NCBI GenBank assembly: GCA_024742485.1
Contig: JANSYK010000002.1
Location: 1,850,885 to 1,914,884 of the forward strand
DNA from: Alphaproteobacteria bacterium
Lineage (GTDB): Bacteria > Pseudomonadota > Alphaproteobacteria > Rhizobiales > Rhizobiaceae
Direction: 5' to 3'
DNA: 64,000 nt
Shown: positions 18,718 through 27,640 of the stretch, in pieces
Layout of the letters: each line of letters starts with the position of its first letter
Position numbering within the stretch: position 1 is the stretch's first letter
The notes under the pieces: generated by a model
The model's database searches: none
What the model was told of the DNA's origin: nothing
Seen by the model: the letters and a program-made list of their open reading frames with translations, nothing else
Translations under genes and position numbers: made by a program

Positions 18718-19627
18718 CACCGTTCCAGATTCCCTGGCGGCCGCCCGTCCGCCGCAATCACAGTGGCGCAATGTCTGGGATCAATACAAGACCCATCGCG
18801 GCGCGCTTTGGGGCATGGGTTTTTTCCTCTTTGTCGTCCTGGCCGTGCTGCTCGGTCCCTATTTATGGACCATCGATGCCCAGTATATCGACATTCGCGC
18901 CCGCAATCAGGGGCCAAGTCTTTCTCATCCGTTCGGAACAGATCAATTGGGGCGAGACACGCTGGCACGCATGCTGTCGGGTGGGCGCGTCTCCATGTTC
19001 GTCGGGATGACAGCCATGCTTCTGGCTCTGTTGCTGGGAACGCTCGTCGGCGTCGTGGCCGGCTATTTCAAGCGCCTGGACGGGCCGTTGATGCGGTTGA
19101 CGGACCTGTTCCTGGCACTGCCGCTTCTGCCGCTGCTGCTCGTCATCATCATGCTGTTCCGCGACACATTGCGCTCCGCATTCGGTCCGGAAACCGGCAT
19201 CTTCATCCTTATCGTCTTTGTTATCGGCATCACGTCCTGGATGCAGACCGCCCGCATCGTGCGCGGCGACGTGCTGGCGCTGAAAGAACGGGAATTCGTG
19301 ATTGCTTCGCGTTCGATCGGAACCCCGTCGCGGCGAATGATCTCAAGGCATATTCTGCCCAATGTTTTGTCACCGATCACGGTTTCGGCGACACTCGGGA
19401 TCGCCAACGCCATCATTACTGAATCCGCTTTGTCGTTCCTTGGGCTGGGATTTCCATCGGATTTTCCCACCTGGGGTCGTCTGCTGTTCGATTCCACCGA
19501 CTATCTGCAGCAATATCCCGAGCGCGTATTGTGGCCCGGTCTTGCCATTTCACTGACGGTGCTCAGCGTGAACTATATCGGCGACGGCCTACGCGATGCG
19601 CTGGACCCGCGGATCAGGGGCCGTTGA
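18710..19627 (+). CDS. Peptide-type ABC transporter permease (DppC/OppC)
   Basis: 305 residues with an N-terminal membrane anchor, HPFGTDQLGRDTLARMLSG and the EAA loop around FVIASRSIGTPSRRMISRHILPN. The ATG at 18710 overlaps the previous stop by 8 bp. It is the last gene of the operon that starts at 13888. Confidence 0.94.
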   Translation: MTDTVPDSLAAARPPQSQWRNVWDQYKTHRGALWGMGFFLFVVLAVLLGPYLWTIDAQYIDIRARNQGPSLSHPFGTDQLGRDTLARMLSGGRVSMFVGMTAMLLALLLGTLVGVVAGYFKRLDGPLMRLTDLFLALPLLPLLLVIIMLFRDTLRSAFGPETGIFILIVFVIGITSWMQTARIVRGDVLALKEREFVIASRSIGTPSRRMISRHILPNVLSPITVSATLGIANAIITESALSFLGLGFPSDFPTWGRLLFDSTDYLQQYPERVLWPGLAISLTVLSVNYIGDGLRDALDPRIRGR

Positions 19628-19645
19628 ATCGGGCGGCCGGTTGGC

Positions 19646-20125
19646 CTATGCAGCGCTGCTTTCGGTGACCGAGACAAACGCCCTTGTCTCAAGCTTGTCC
19701 GGTGGGGTGGTTGCTGGGTCATTGACGTAAATCTCCCAGCTTGGAGCAACGGGTTTGAGCCCTTTGGTGTCCATATGGCCCATCATCTTCCCATAGCTTT
19801 TTCGCAGCTCGGAATAGGGTCCGATATGGGTGAAGGTTAGAACCCGCCCGGCCGGCGTTGCGGCAGCCATGATTCCCGCGTCCGCCTTGGCCGCATCTTC
19901 CGGCGATACCGAAAAACCTGCTCGGAAAGACATCACCTCCGGATCATAGGTGGTGTAAACCGACAGAGCAGCGCCAGGCGTGATCTGCCTGTCCTGCATG
20001 AAGCTGATCACGTCATCAAACGCGCCACCCATGGCTGCGCTGATATCCGACGGATCCATACTGCAGCTACGCTCCACATAAAGATAAGGCAATTCCTCGA
20101 CATCGGTCATTTCAAAATTGAGCAT
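19646..20125 (-). CDS. GyrI-like (effector-binding) domain protein
   Basis: 159-residue stand-alone GyrI/AraC effector-binding-type domain. Supporting segments are the start MLNFEMTDVEELPYLYVERSC, an FRAGFSVSP strand, GRVLTFTHIGPYSELRKSY and SWEIYVNDP. Such domains bind small molecules and occur alone or behind DNA-binding domains; no helix-turn-helix is present here. It converges with the peptide ABC operon. Confidence 0.8.
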   Translation of the reverse strand: MLNFEMTDVEELPYLYVERSCSMDPSDISAAMGGAFDDVISFMQDRQITPGAALSVYTTYDPEVMSFRAGFSVSPEDAAKADAGIMAAATPAGRVLTFTHIGPYSELRKSYGKMMGHMDTKGLKPVAPSWEIYVNDPATTPPDKLETRAFVSVTESSAA

Positions 20126-20465
20126 ACTGCGATCTCCGTGTTTCGTGTCCGCTCAACATGGCGGCGGCGCGCAGATCCCAATTGAGCAGGGTCAAATATG
20201 GGAACATCACCACCACGTCTTGCTCCCGGGAAATCTTTGCACCGGCAAACTCAATCGGTGCGCATCCGAGGCGGGAATTTTGGCCACAACACCCGCAATC
20301 GCTCTGATTCTGACGGGCCAACAACGCCATTCCCCGAAAATTTAAAACATCGAATGGCGCTTTACGCGTGACATCAAAACTGCGCTAATGTGGTCGAGGA
20401 CAAGGTGCTGGCGGATACCTTGATTATCGCAACATCTGGATGGCTCGGGGCCGGAAACGTAACAA
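20126..20465. other. Intergenic region, no supported gene
   Basis: 340 bases between the GyrI-like gene and the methyltransferase gene. Open frames of 72-75 codons exist on both strands but have no recognisable domain or good ribosome-binding site. Base composition becomes more A/T-rich towards the right, where the modification cluster begins; promoters for both flanking genes should lie here. Confidence 0.5.
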
Positions 20466-21113
20466 ATGACCCTTCATGAATTGGGACAGAAGCATGAGAC
20501 GGATAAATGGGACCACAGTCATACGTTTATGGGCGAGAGCTATCTGCATATTTATGAGCGTTATCTGGAGCCGTTGCGGGGGATGCGTTTAAACTTCCTT
20601 GAACTCGGCGTTCGCAACGGCAATTCGCTGCGCATGTGGAAGGAGTATTTTCCACATGCCCGGATATTTGGTGTGGATTTCAACGCACAGTGTAAACAGC
20701 ATGAAGAAGATCGTATCGAGATTCTGATTGCGTCCCAGGACGATGAGAGTCAGCTCGGCTCACTTGCTGACAGCGCAGGCGGGTTTGACATCATTCTGGA
20801 TGATGCAAGTCACATAAATCACCTGACACATGCATCGTTCCAGATTCTGTTTCCTCGATTGAAATCCCATGGATTTTACATCATGGAGGACCTGGGGATG
20901 TCGTGGGTCGATTACTCTGAGCATGCCGATGATCCGGCATACATGGAAGGTGTTCTCAAAACACATCAGGAAAGAGGCATCTCGATCCACAACGATCGGG
21001 AAGATTTGGAGAAACTGTTCCGCAAATTACTGTTCGACATGGACATGAACAGGGGAGATGTTCATTATTTGCACTTCTGGTCAAAAATCGCGGTCATGAA
21101 AAAAGGGGCGTGA
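20466..21113 (+). CDS. Class I SAM-dependent methyltransferase (CmcI/macrocin O-methyltransferase type)
   Basis: 215 residues. LNFLELGVRNGNSLRMWKEYFP is motif I with the preceding strand, IFGVDFNAQ carries the acidic SAM-ribose residue, and FDIILDDASHINHLT resembles the metal-binding aspartates of sugar O-methyltransferases in this family. Those enzymes methylate hydroxyls of sugars on natural products. Standing at the edge of a glycosylation cluster, it may cap a glycan by O-methylation; the target is inference. Confidence 0.8.
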   Translation: MTLHELGQKHETDKWDHSHTFMGESYLHIYERYLEPLRGMRLNFLELGVRNGNSLRMWKEYFPHARIFGVDFNAQCKQHEEDRIEILIASQDDESQLGSLADSAGGFDIILDDASHINHLTHASFQILFPRLKSHGFYIMEDLGMSWVDYSEHADDPAYMEGVLKTHQERGISIHNDREDLEKLFRKLLFDMDMNRGDVHYLHFWSKIAVMKKGA

Positions 21114-21134
21114 TTTGAGCGGGATTGCATCGCA

Positions 21135-22292
21135 ATGGATCGCACCAAATCCAGGCAACCGCAGGGACGCATGAAGCGAATTATTCAAAAGACGAGGCAT
21201 GGGGTCCGCACAGACGCATTTCGATCCGTGTGCGAGATCTTGTCACTCGACCCGTGCGATGCCGATTTCAGTCAATACGATACCTCACATCCCTTTTGGG
21301 TCGACTTGATGGATGTTGCGATGGATCACCTCGCGGTACCAGCACTTGCCTGCGCCGTGGAACAGAAGAGCTTGGGCGATCAGTTGCCATCGCTCGTCAA
21401 CCGCCATCTGGACGCAATGCTCCGCCTCAACCGAAGCCGAAATCAGCAATTGCGCGAGGAGGCATTGGAAATTGCAGACGCGTTGAATGAAATCGACATA
21501 GTTCCGATTTTTATGAAGGGGAGCGCGGGCCTGTTAACCGGATTCTATGATGAGCCTGGCATCCGCATCATGAGCGATTTGGATGTTCTGGTGCCACTGG
21601 ATACTGCAGATGATTGCCGTCACCATTTGACTGGCCTGGGATTTAAATCTGTTCCAATGATCCGGCACCCGCGCAACAAAGCTATTGAGACTTTTGAGCG
21701 GTCCTCATCCATTGCTCCAATAGACTTGCACCATCAGGTCTTCGACTATGAATATCAAAAGATACTGTCTGCCCAAGACGTCATGCGCGATTGTGTCACG
21801 CACAATTGTCACCATGCTGAGTTTGCGGTTCCCAGCGCGACCCATCAGGTGATGATCAATGTCGGCCATGCTCAGCTCAATGATCGCGGCTATTGGTACG
21901 GGAACTTGCCAATTCGACTGTTGCATGATCTCGCATGGTTGCAGAGAAAAGCTTCGGACGAGATCGATTGGCAAGAAATCAAAAGAGCGTTCACGACAAC
22001 TCAAAATACACGCGCCTTGGAATTTCACCTCCATGCAGCCAGGAAGTTGCTCGGAGTTGAGAGCGACGGCAACGTGGAACCTCAACTGGTGACGAGACTT
22101 CTGTTTTGGCGGTCGATTTCGCTCATGGGTTACCCCACCTTGCAGAGGATCAGTTTCCGCTTCATTCGGATATTCTTGCTGCTGTCGCGCGAGCTCTCCG
22201 CGGCCGAACTTCGTGCACGTCTGCGTCGCAACATGATCGATCCAGTTTGGTGGCAGCGCCACATAACGATTTTCTGGAAGGGCACACGCTGA
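21135..22292 (+). CDS. Nucleotidyltransferase family 5 (NTP_transf_5-like) protein
   Basis: 385 residues. The stretch IFMKGSAGLLTGFYDEPGIRIMSDLDVLV has the G-S plus D-x-D pattern of the uncharacterised nucleotidyltransferase family often found with PqqD-like and HprK-like proteins in peptide-modification (HPr-rel-A-like) clusters. The D-x-D near residue 148 would bind metal. It probably transfers a nucleotide or uses an NTP on a small molecule or peptide; the function of the family is unknown. It lies 21 bp after the methyltransferase gene and converges with the glycosyltransferase operon. Confidence 0.75.
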   Translation: MDRTKSRQPQGRMKRIIQKTRHGVRTDAFRSVCEILSLDPCDADFSQYDTSHPFWVDLMDVAMDHLAVPALACAVEQKSLGDQLPSLVNRHLDAMLRLNRSRNQQLREEALEIADALNEIDIVPIFMKGSAGLLTGFYDEPGIRIMSDLDVLVPLDTADDCRHHLTGLGFKSVPMIRHPRNKAIETFERSSSIAPIDLHHQVFDYEYQKILSAQDVMRDCVTHNCHHAEFAVPSATHQVMINVGHAQLNDRGYWYGNLPIRLLHDLAWLQRKASDEIDWQEIKRAFTTTQNTRALEFHLHAARKLLGVESDGNVEPQLVTRLLFWRSISLMGYPTLQRISFRFIRIFLLLSRELSAAELRARLRRNMIDPVWWQRHITIFWKGTR

Positions 22293-22336
22293 CAAGTGTT
22301 CGTGAATGTGTCTTCGCGACCCGTACGCGCTGTTGA

Positions 22337-23482
22337 TTATCGTAAATCGAGAAAACCAATTGCCCGCAGTTGGCCCACTGTGGCCCGAACTTCGGGAATG
22401 AGTGTCAGCTCATCGACTTCAAATTGCTTGCCCAATTGCGAGACTATTTCTTCCAGATTTCGTGAGCCATCACAAAGCTCCCAGATTGCCTTTCCCGAAT
22501 GGTTGAGCCACAGACTTTTTTCCTCCCTCTGGATTTCGAGCAGGATTTGGTCGTGAACCCGTCCCTCTTTCACCTCCGCTCGCCACAAGGGGCGACTGGT
22601 AATGGCCGGTGGCCGAATAGTGCCAGTCAATTCATCGATGTGATCGTTCAGTATTCTGATGAAATCACGGTCATAGTCCTCCCGCATTTCGATCGTCTCG
22701 TCGATACGTGTCCAGGGCTCATATTGGTGTTTGTGAAACAATGTTGTGCCGTCCTTGGCGCAGATGGTTTGACAGTAATGAATAATCGGCGCGTCCGGCA
22801 CATCTTTTGGATCCCAATTGGTGCAGATTCCAAGTGAGATTGGCTCGTGCTGTAAGCCATATTCTGCGCAGGCGGCCAGATAGGCGAACATATCGGCCTC
22901 CCACATTTTATGCCCGTCGGCATTGCGGTAATTGTCGCGAACGACACCACAAAGCTCCAACCAACGAGCACAGATTTTCCTCAAATCCTGTGTGTGGATG
23001 AGTGTCGGGATCATGACCGGGTTGATGCTCTCACCCACACGTGTGCAGTGGTCACCTAGAAATGAGAGCCCGGTTCCCAAACCAAACGGGTTGTCGGTTG
23101 ACGGATTGCCCGTGGGAAGGTCCACCCAGGCCTGAGAGGCAGGAAAACCTGGCGCAACGCGCCGTGTCACTGGGCTACGAAAGACACAATCGGGATCAAG
23201 AAAAAGCACAGTCCCTTCAGGCTTTTCCCTGAATACCCATTCGAGAAGGGAAGCCGGTTTGTTGTAGATCGGATAGGAATCCCCAGTGGTGTGATGAACA
23301 TCCCAAAGGCTGGTTGCAACACTATGGGCGTATTTCTGTGGTGGTAGCCTTTCAGGTGTGTTGGTCGCGACCAATCGTATCAGAGCGCCTTCTTGTCCAA
23401 CGCTCTTCCATGAGTGTTCCAGCAATTCGGATTGCCACTGCATCGCCGGATTGTCGTTGGTACTGAAAACCGTATAAAACAT
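22337..23482 (-). CDS. HPAT/SERGT-like glycosyltransferase fused to a C-terminal PqqD domain
   Basis: 381 residues in two parts. Residues 1-295 resemble plant hydroxyproline O-arabinosyltransferases and peptidyl-serine galactosyltransferases: an N-terminal strand followed by MQWQSELLEHSW, YNKPASLLEWVF, the D-x-D motif at 96-98 (FLDPDCVF), GLGTGLSFLG, MWEADMFAYLAACAEYGL near 193-210 and WDPKD...IIHY near 223-235. Residues 308-381 are a PqqD domain (LNHSGKAIWELCDGSRNLEEIV...LRAIGFL). PqqD domains bind leader peptides in RiPP pathways, so this enzyme probably glycosylates a peptide held by its own recognition domain. It is the last gene of the leftward operon from 30078. The HPAT resemblance is by motif order read by eye. 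Confidence 0.8.
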   Translation of the reverse strand: MFYTVFSTNDNPAMQWQSELLEHSWKSVGQEGALIRLVATNTPERLPPQKYAHSVATSLWDVHHTTGDSYPIYNKPASLLEWVFREKPEGTVLFLDPDCVFRSPVTRRVAPGFPASQAWVDLPTGNPSTDNPFGLGTGLSFLGDHCTRVGESINPVMIPTLIHTQDLRKICARWLELCGVVRDNYRNADGHKMWEADMFAYLAACAEYGLQHEPISLGICTNWDPKDVPDAPIIHYCQTICAKDGTTLFHKHQYEPWTRIDETIEMREDYDRDFIRILNDHIDELTGTIRPPAITSRPLWRAEVKEGRVHDQILLEIQREEKSLWLNHSGKAIWELCDGSRNLEEIVSQLGKQFEVDELTLIPEVRATVGQLRAIGFLDLR

Positions 23483-23550
23483 TCTCGTATTTCTCTCTGT
23501 TCAGTACTCTGGCCCGATATGAATTGGCCCGAGATCTGGTTCGTTCTCTA

Positions 23551-24567
23551 TCACGCAATCGCCCCTGAAGAGGCTTTCATTGTAATACAATCGGCCCAAT
23601 CTTCTTCGGTCTTTATCGTCAGGGGATCAGGACTGCGACCGATGTAAACGTCCGGATGGGCCCGCTTGTTCTTAAGGTCCATACCAGCGAACCGCTCGTA
23701 GTCCTCTAGTGTGCGCTTGTGACCCAGTGAATAACGACCAAGCGTCTCCTGGTCCGTTGGATCATCACTGTAGGCAAGCTTGTGCAACCGGTCGAAAGCC
23801 GTGGCATTTTTGGAGGATATCACGTGATCGCCGTGCTCCCAATGGCGTCTGGGTGGTGCCGCAGTATGCAGCATGTGCCAGATGATCATTTCATCGGGCA
23901 AAAAGAAATCGTACCCGTGGGTGTAGGAGCGCAGGCTCAGTGCAAATTCCTCACCCCAATAATAGTGATCAGGGTCCTGTCGGACATCGTCGGTCCAGCA
24001 GCCAAGCGTGAAGATGAACTGCCCGGAAAGAAAACGGTTGCGGCTTTGGCTGTGCCTTATTCGCATCCCCCAGTCGAACCAGGGCGACCAGCCCATCGCG
24101 CCCTGCCACTCAACCATTTTTGTCGCTCTAATTCCCTGGTCAGTGTGTCTGTGTATTCGATGGTGTTCGTCACTTTGAAATAGGGGAGCTATCATGGTGA
24201 TCAGGGGCTGGTCGGAGGGGAAGGTTTGCATCATGCGGATAAGACTGGCATCCCATCCCGGTGCAAAGACCATGTGCGAGTCGATCTGCATTGAATAGGT
24301 CTCGCCGTCCCAAAGCTCTTGTGCCTTGCATCGGGCCCATGAGCCGCCTCCGCTTTCTTGCACGGGATGTTCGACAAACCGGAAGCGCTTGTCCCCCTTG
24401 AAGCGGCTTAGGTCTATTGGTTGATTGTCATCAAACTGCCAGCAAATACCGAAGCGCAGGTTTTGTGGCGCGCGGGCTGTTGCCAAACAACTATCCAGGG
24501 TCTGAGGCAACTCGGGATCACTATAGGCGGCGATCGCAATGAAGATTTTGGGCTGTGAAGTGTTCAT
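23551..24567 (-). CDS. GlcNAc-transferase family protein (Skp1 hydroxyproline GlcNAc-transferase-like)
   Basis: 338 residues of the GlcNAc glycosyltransferase family (PF11397 type). Diagnostic segments are IFIAIAAYSDPELPQTLDSC at 8-27, LRFGICWQFDD at 37-47, the D-x-H motif in YSMQIDSHMVFAPGWD (D96, H98), and GQFIFTLGCW followed by YYWGEEFALSLR. The characterised relative adds GlcNAc to hydroxyproline of Skp1 in Dictyostelium. Together with the prolyl-hydroxylase-like gene immediately upstream (33-bp gap) it suggests O-glycosylation of hydroxyproline here; acceptor and donor are inference. Confidence 0.85.
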   Translation of the reverse strand: MNTSQPKIFIAIAAYSDPELPQTLDSCLATARAPQNLRFGICWQFDDNQPIDLSRFKGDKRFRFVEHPVQESGGGSWARCKAQELWDGETYSMQIDSHMVFAPGWDASLIRMMQTFPSDQPLITMIAPLFQSDEHHRIHRHTDQGIRATKMVEWQGAMGWSPWFDWGMRIRHSQSRNRFLSGQFIFTLGCWTDDVRQDPDHYYWGEEFALSLRSYTHGYDFFLPDEMIIWHMLHTAAPPRRHWEHGDHVISSKNATAFDRLHKLAYSDDPTDQETLGRYSLGHKRTLEDYERFAGMDLKNKRAHPDVYIGRSPDPLTIKTEEDWADCITMKASSGAIA

Positions 24568-24600
24568 CGCGCATGAACCTCATCTTGCTCCGCAGGCGCA

Positions 24601-25500
24601 TCAGGCGCTCTTGCGACGCAGCCACCCATTGATCGTAAAGCGGCTATCGGCAAATTCTCCCGAGGGGCAATGCACGATGTCCACCTCGTGCCATTGATGA
24701 CTGGCGAATGCCACGAGGCAGTTGTTTTTGGGCGGCAGCGCAGTTGCAAAACTACCGCGGTCATGGGCCGATTGTCCGACATCGCTTCCGTAAAGCAAAA
24801 GATCGCCGCCTGAATAGGGCTTCGGTAATTTGTGAAAATAGTACACGAACGTGACCGTCCGGCCTGCTACCGCGGCCTCATTGCGATCAGAATCAGCGTG
24901 CCGCTTGAAAAAATCACCATCATTGCTCGCCGTCAGTTGGATCTCCTCTTCGTCAGACTTGAAATCAGCGACACCAAGGGCCGGCGCAATATGTGCCATG
25001 TGCAGTTTTATCCGATTGATAAAAACACTGCTCCATTTCGAATCCTTGACAGCGAAGAGGACTCTTGATTTTCGAGTCGTGTCATCCGCGTGCTTTTTCG
25101 AATCCGTCAAGACAGTGCTGCCCTCGAAATCATCCTCATTCTCCAGCGCATATTTCAGCAATTCGGCGTTCTCGCCGGGTGTCAGAAAATCATCAATCTG
25201 GACGTGGGCCGGAACGCCGCTCAATTGTGGGCTGGATGCTGTTGGATGTCCCTGGTCGGCGGGTTGGATCAAAACAGCAGGCCGGGTGATGACCGAAACC
25301 AATGTATTCGACATGAAAGTGCAGGCGGCTTTGCCATCATCCAGGGGCAATTGCATGATTGATCCGGTCTGTTGTGCGCCGGTCTGCTGCGCTGCCGCCA
25401 GGGAGACATAAAGGTCATGGAGCAATTCTGAATTGGAAGGCAAGACACAGGAGTGGCTCTGTCCTCCCTTGAGTGTCACCTCGACTTCAATATTTCGCAT
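24601..25500 (-). CDS. 2-oxoglutarate/Fe(II) oxygenase, prolyl 4-hydroxylase type
   Basis: 299 residues. The C-terminal double-stranded beta-helix has iron ligands H201 and D203 (FKRHADSD), the distal His at 271 (FASHQWHEV) and the 2-oxoglutarate-binding Arg at 287 (DSRFTINGWL), matching the prolyl 4-hydroxylase family. Residues 1-95 are a separate N-terminal region without a recognised domain. It would hydroxylate proline (or another residue) in the Pro-rich product encoded at 29722, creating a hydroxyl for glycosylation. It sits between the GlcNAc-transferase and the fucosyltransferase/kinase genes. Confidence 0.85.
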   Translation of the reverse strand: MRNIEVEVTLKGGQSHSCVLPSNSELLHDLYVSLAAAQQTGAQQTGSIMQLPLDDGKAACTFMSNTLVSVITRPAVLIQPADQGHPTASSPQLSGVPAHVQIDDFLTPGENAELLKYALENEDDFEGSTVLTDSKKHADDTTRKSRVLFAVKDSKWSSVFINRIKLHMAHIAPALGVADFKSDEEEIQLTASNDGDFFKRHADSDRNEAAVAGRTVTFVYYFHKLPKPYSGGDLLLYGSDVGQSAHDRGSFATALPPKNNCLVAFASHQWHEVDIVHCPSGEFADSRFTINGWLRRKSA

Positions 25501-25521
25501 ATCGATCCGATCTTCCCAAGT

Positions 25522-27603
25522 CTATTGCTCAGCTCTATTTTCGGCATGTTCCAAAACGCCGACCGTGCCGGCATCATTTGCCTCAATTACAAGACGCGCT
25601 GCCTCCGCAATATTGCCAAAACGCAAACTGAATACTGGCAAATTTTCAACCATGTCACAAAGTGCTTGTATCGTTGCATCGTCATTCTTTGGAAAACTCA
25701 AACAGTTTTCCAGCAGTTCTCCAACAGCCTGCGCCGGTGAAATTGGCGACAATGACGCTTCTGCATTTGAAACGAAATTTGGAAATACCACCATGGAAAC
25801 CGGTTGCAGGCTCTCAGCGACCCTACCAGCTTCAAGCGGGACAGCGCGTTTCGAAAGCGCACCAAGCTCGTCGCGCGAAAGAGCTTTCTTTGTGCCAGGT
25901 CGAACCTGTGGGGTGCAGGGAAACGGCAATGCCCGTCTGACAATTGGTTCAATTGGAACAATATCATCGGACAAAAAGGACCAACCCTGGTCGCATAGTT
26001 CAAGGACCAATGAGCTTTTCCCACGACCCCACGACCCCGGTAGGACCACCGCACCCCTGTCACTGGATGCACAGGCTGCATGAATCCAAATCAAATCAGG
26101 ATGCTGGTGGATGAATAGTCGGACCACTTCCCGATAACCCTTGCGCAGCAGTTTGGCGCCGTTGGTACCACTGCTCACAGATTTGCCATCTACCAGAAGC
26201 TTTGCCGGATCATGAGCTGTTTCGATACGCACCTCTCCGAGGGGGGCTGCATTCGAATTTTCAGACATCATCGCGAACAGATTGGCCATGGACTTCGTGA
26301 TCTCGACGTCATCGCTACTTACCGTGACAGCGCTCCCAAGAAACAAGGCCATGTGCGCGCCAGGCAGAGGTTGAACTGCACGTGATGAATTGGCGGGTTC
26401 TGGCTCAACAGCATCGCATTCAAGCTCGCGGCCGCTTGCGCGTTCAAGCATCTTGGCTTTGTCAAGGAAGCTTTCTGGCCACTCTCGCATCCACAGTTGG
26501 TTCAGCCGTTGGTTGACCCGGTTCCAGGAGTAGGGTCCCTCACCATCCTCCACCATTGTGCCCTTGTCGAGCAGGATGTCATCTCCGATGGCATGTCGGC
26601 CGCGCTCCAGCTTTGCGCCAGGGGGTGGCAATTCATTCCACAGATATTTGAACAATTCTTCTTTGCCCAAATTACCCCGCATACGCTGAATCGCACCGGA
26701 AAAGGTGCTCGTCATGGTGCCGATGAAATCTTGCGATTGTGCAGCGACAAGCTGGGAAATATATGCCAGTGCGATGCTGTCATGCGCCGGAAGATCCTGA
26801 AATTCGGAGTGGTGATTTTGAAGTATGTGATGGTCGATGAAGATGTGCTGCGGGAACGCTGATTTGATTTCATCAAAAAAGGGGTCATCAGCTTCATCCG
26901 TCACAATGACGAGTGTCTCTGATCTGCTGAAATGAGGATCAAGAGCCTCAATGACTTCGGACGGTTGTCGCTCCAGAGTCGTGACACCAAGCGTTTTCTT
27001 GAAATCACCCCGTCGGATGTGAACCGCGTTGAATGATCCGATATCTTGGGCCACAGTTTCAGAAAACAAGGATATCTCGGGCTTCGGCTTCATCCCGCGC
27101 AGAGCATCATAAGCCTGCAATTGTGCTGATTGGCCGAGATAGAAAAACGAAGAATAGTATCCCAGCGTCAGCGATTCTTTCCCGCCGGAGATAGACAGGG
27201 CAGGAATGTGCTCGAGTTTGTCATCAATGGTAACGAGGCGCTTGCGGCCTTTGGCAAAGGACCTGAAATCGTCACTGTCCACAGACATATGAGACGGAAA
27301 ATAGAAGACTGCATCCCACGGTGGAACATCACAGATGTCCTGGGCAGCGTATTTCTGTTCGATGCTTTCGTCCCAATTGATCCAGGGTATGCCCAAATCA
27401 ATCAGATCCGTTACCCGGCTGGGATACGCATTGCTGACGAGACCGTTATATTGCACAACGTTGGCAACGGGAGTTTTGTTGCCTTTCAGAATCAATAGTC
27501 GATCGGTCAGGCTGGCGACAACAACCCCCAGTTCAACGGACATGACCAGATTGCTAAGACCGGCAGCACCGCCTCGATAAACGCTGTGGATGATGGACTT
27601 CAT
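25522..27603 (-). CDS. O-fucosyltransferase-like protein fused to a C-terminal HprK-like kinase domain
   Basis: 693 residues from the ATG at 27603. The frame opens at 27729, but that would run into the upstream gene. Residues 1-330 look like protein O-fucosyltransferases: an early glycine-rich YRGGAAGLSN, HIRRGDF at 195-201 and STFS at 299-302, where the family binds GDP-fucose. Residues about 500-690 resemble HPr kinase-related proteins: LIWIHAACAS, P-loop GSWGRGKSS at 523-531 and the acidic LSDDIVPI at 544-551. A low-complexity acidic linker separates them. The fusion of a glycosyltransferase with an HprK-like phosphotransferase is very unusual; the second half may phosphorylate a peptide, sugar or carrier. 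Confidence 0.78.
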   Translation of the reverse strand: MKSIIHSVYRGGAAGLSNLVMSVELGVVVASLTDRLLILKGNKTPVANVVQYNGLVSNAYPSRVTDLIDLGIPWINWDESIEQKYAAQDICDVPPWDAVFYFPSHMSVDSDDFRSFAKGRKRLVTIDDKLEHIPALSISGGKESLTLGYYSSFFYLGQSAQLQAYDALRGMKPKPEISLFSETVAQDIGSFNAVHIRRGDFKKTLGVTTLERQPSEVIEALDPHFSRSETLVIVTDEADDPFFDEIKSAFPQHIFIDHHILQNHHSEFQDLPAHDSIALAYISQLVAAQSQDFIGTMTSTFSGAIQRMRGNLGKEELFKYLWNELPPPGAKLERGRHAIGDDILLDKGTMVEDGEGPYSWNRVNQRLNQLWMREWPESFLDKAKMLERASGRELECDAVEPEPANSSRAVQPLPGAHMALFLGSAVTVSSDDVEITKSMANLFAMMSENSNAAPLGEVRIETAHDPAKLLVDGKSVSSGTNGAKLLRKGYREVVRLFIHQHPDLIWIHAACASSDRGAVVLPGSWGRGKSSLVLELCDQGWSFLSDDIVPIEPIVRRALPFPCTPQVRPGTKKALSRDELGALSKRAVPLEAGRVAESLQPVSMVVFPNFVSNAEASLSPISPAQAVGELLENCLSFPKNDDATIQALCDMVENLPVFSLRFGNIAEAARLVIEANDAGTVGVLEHAENRAEQ

Positions 27604-27640
27604 GCGTGTTGCGATTGGCTGGGGAGAGTTGTGGGTGTCG

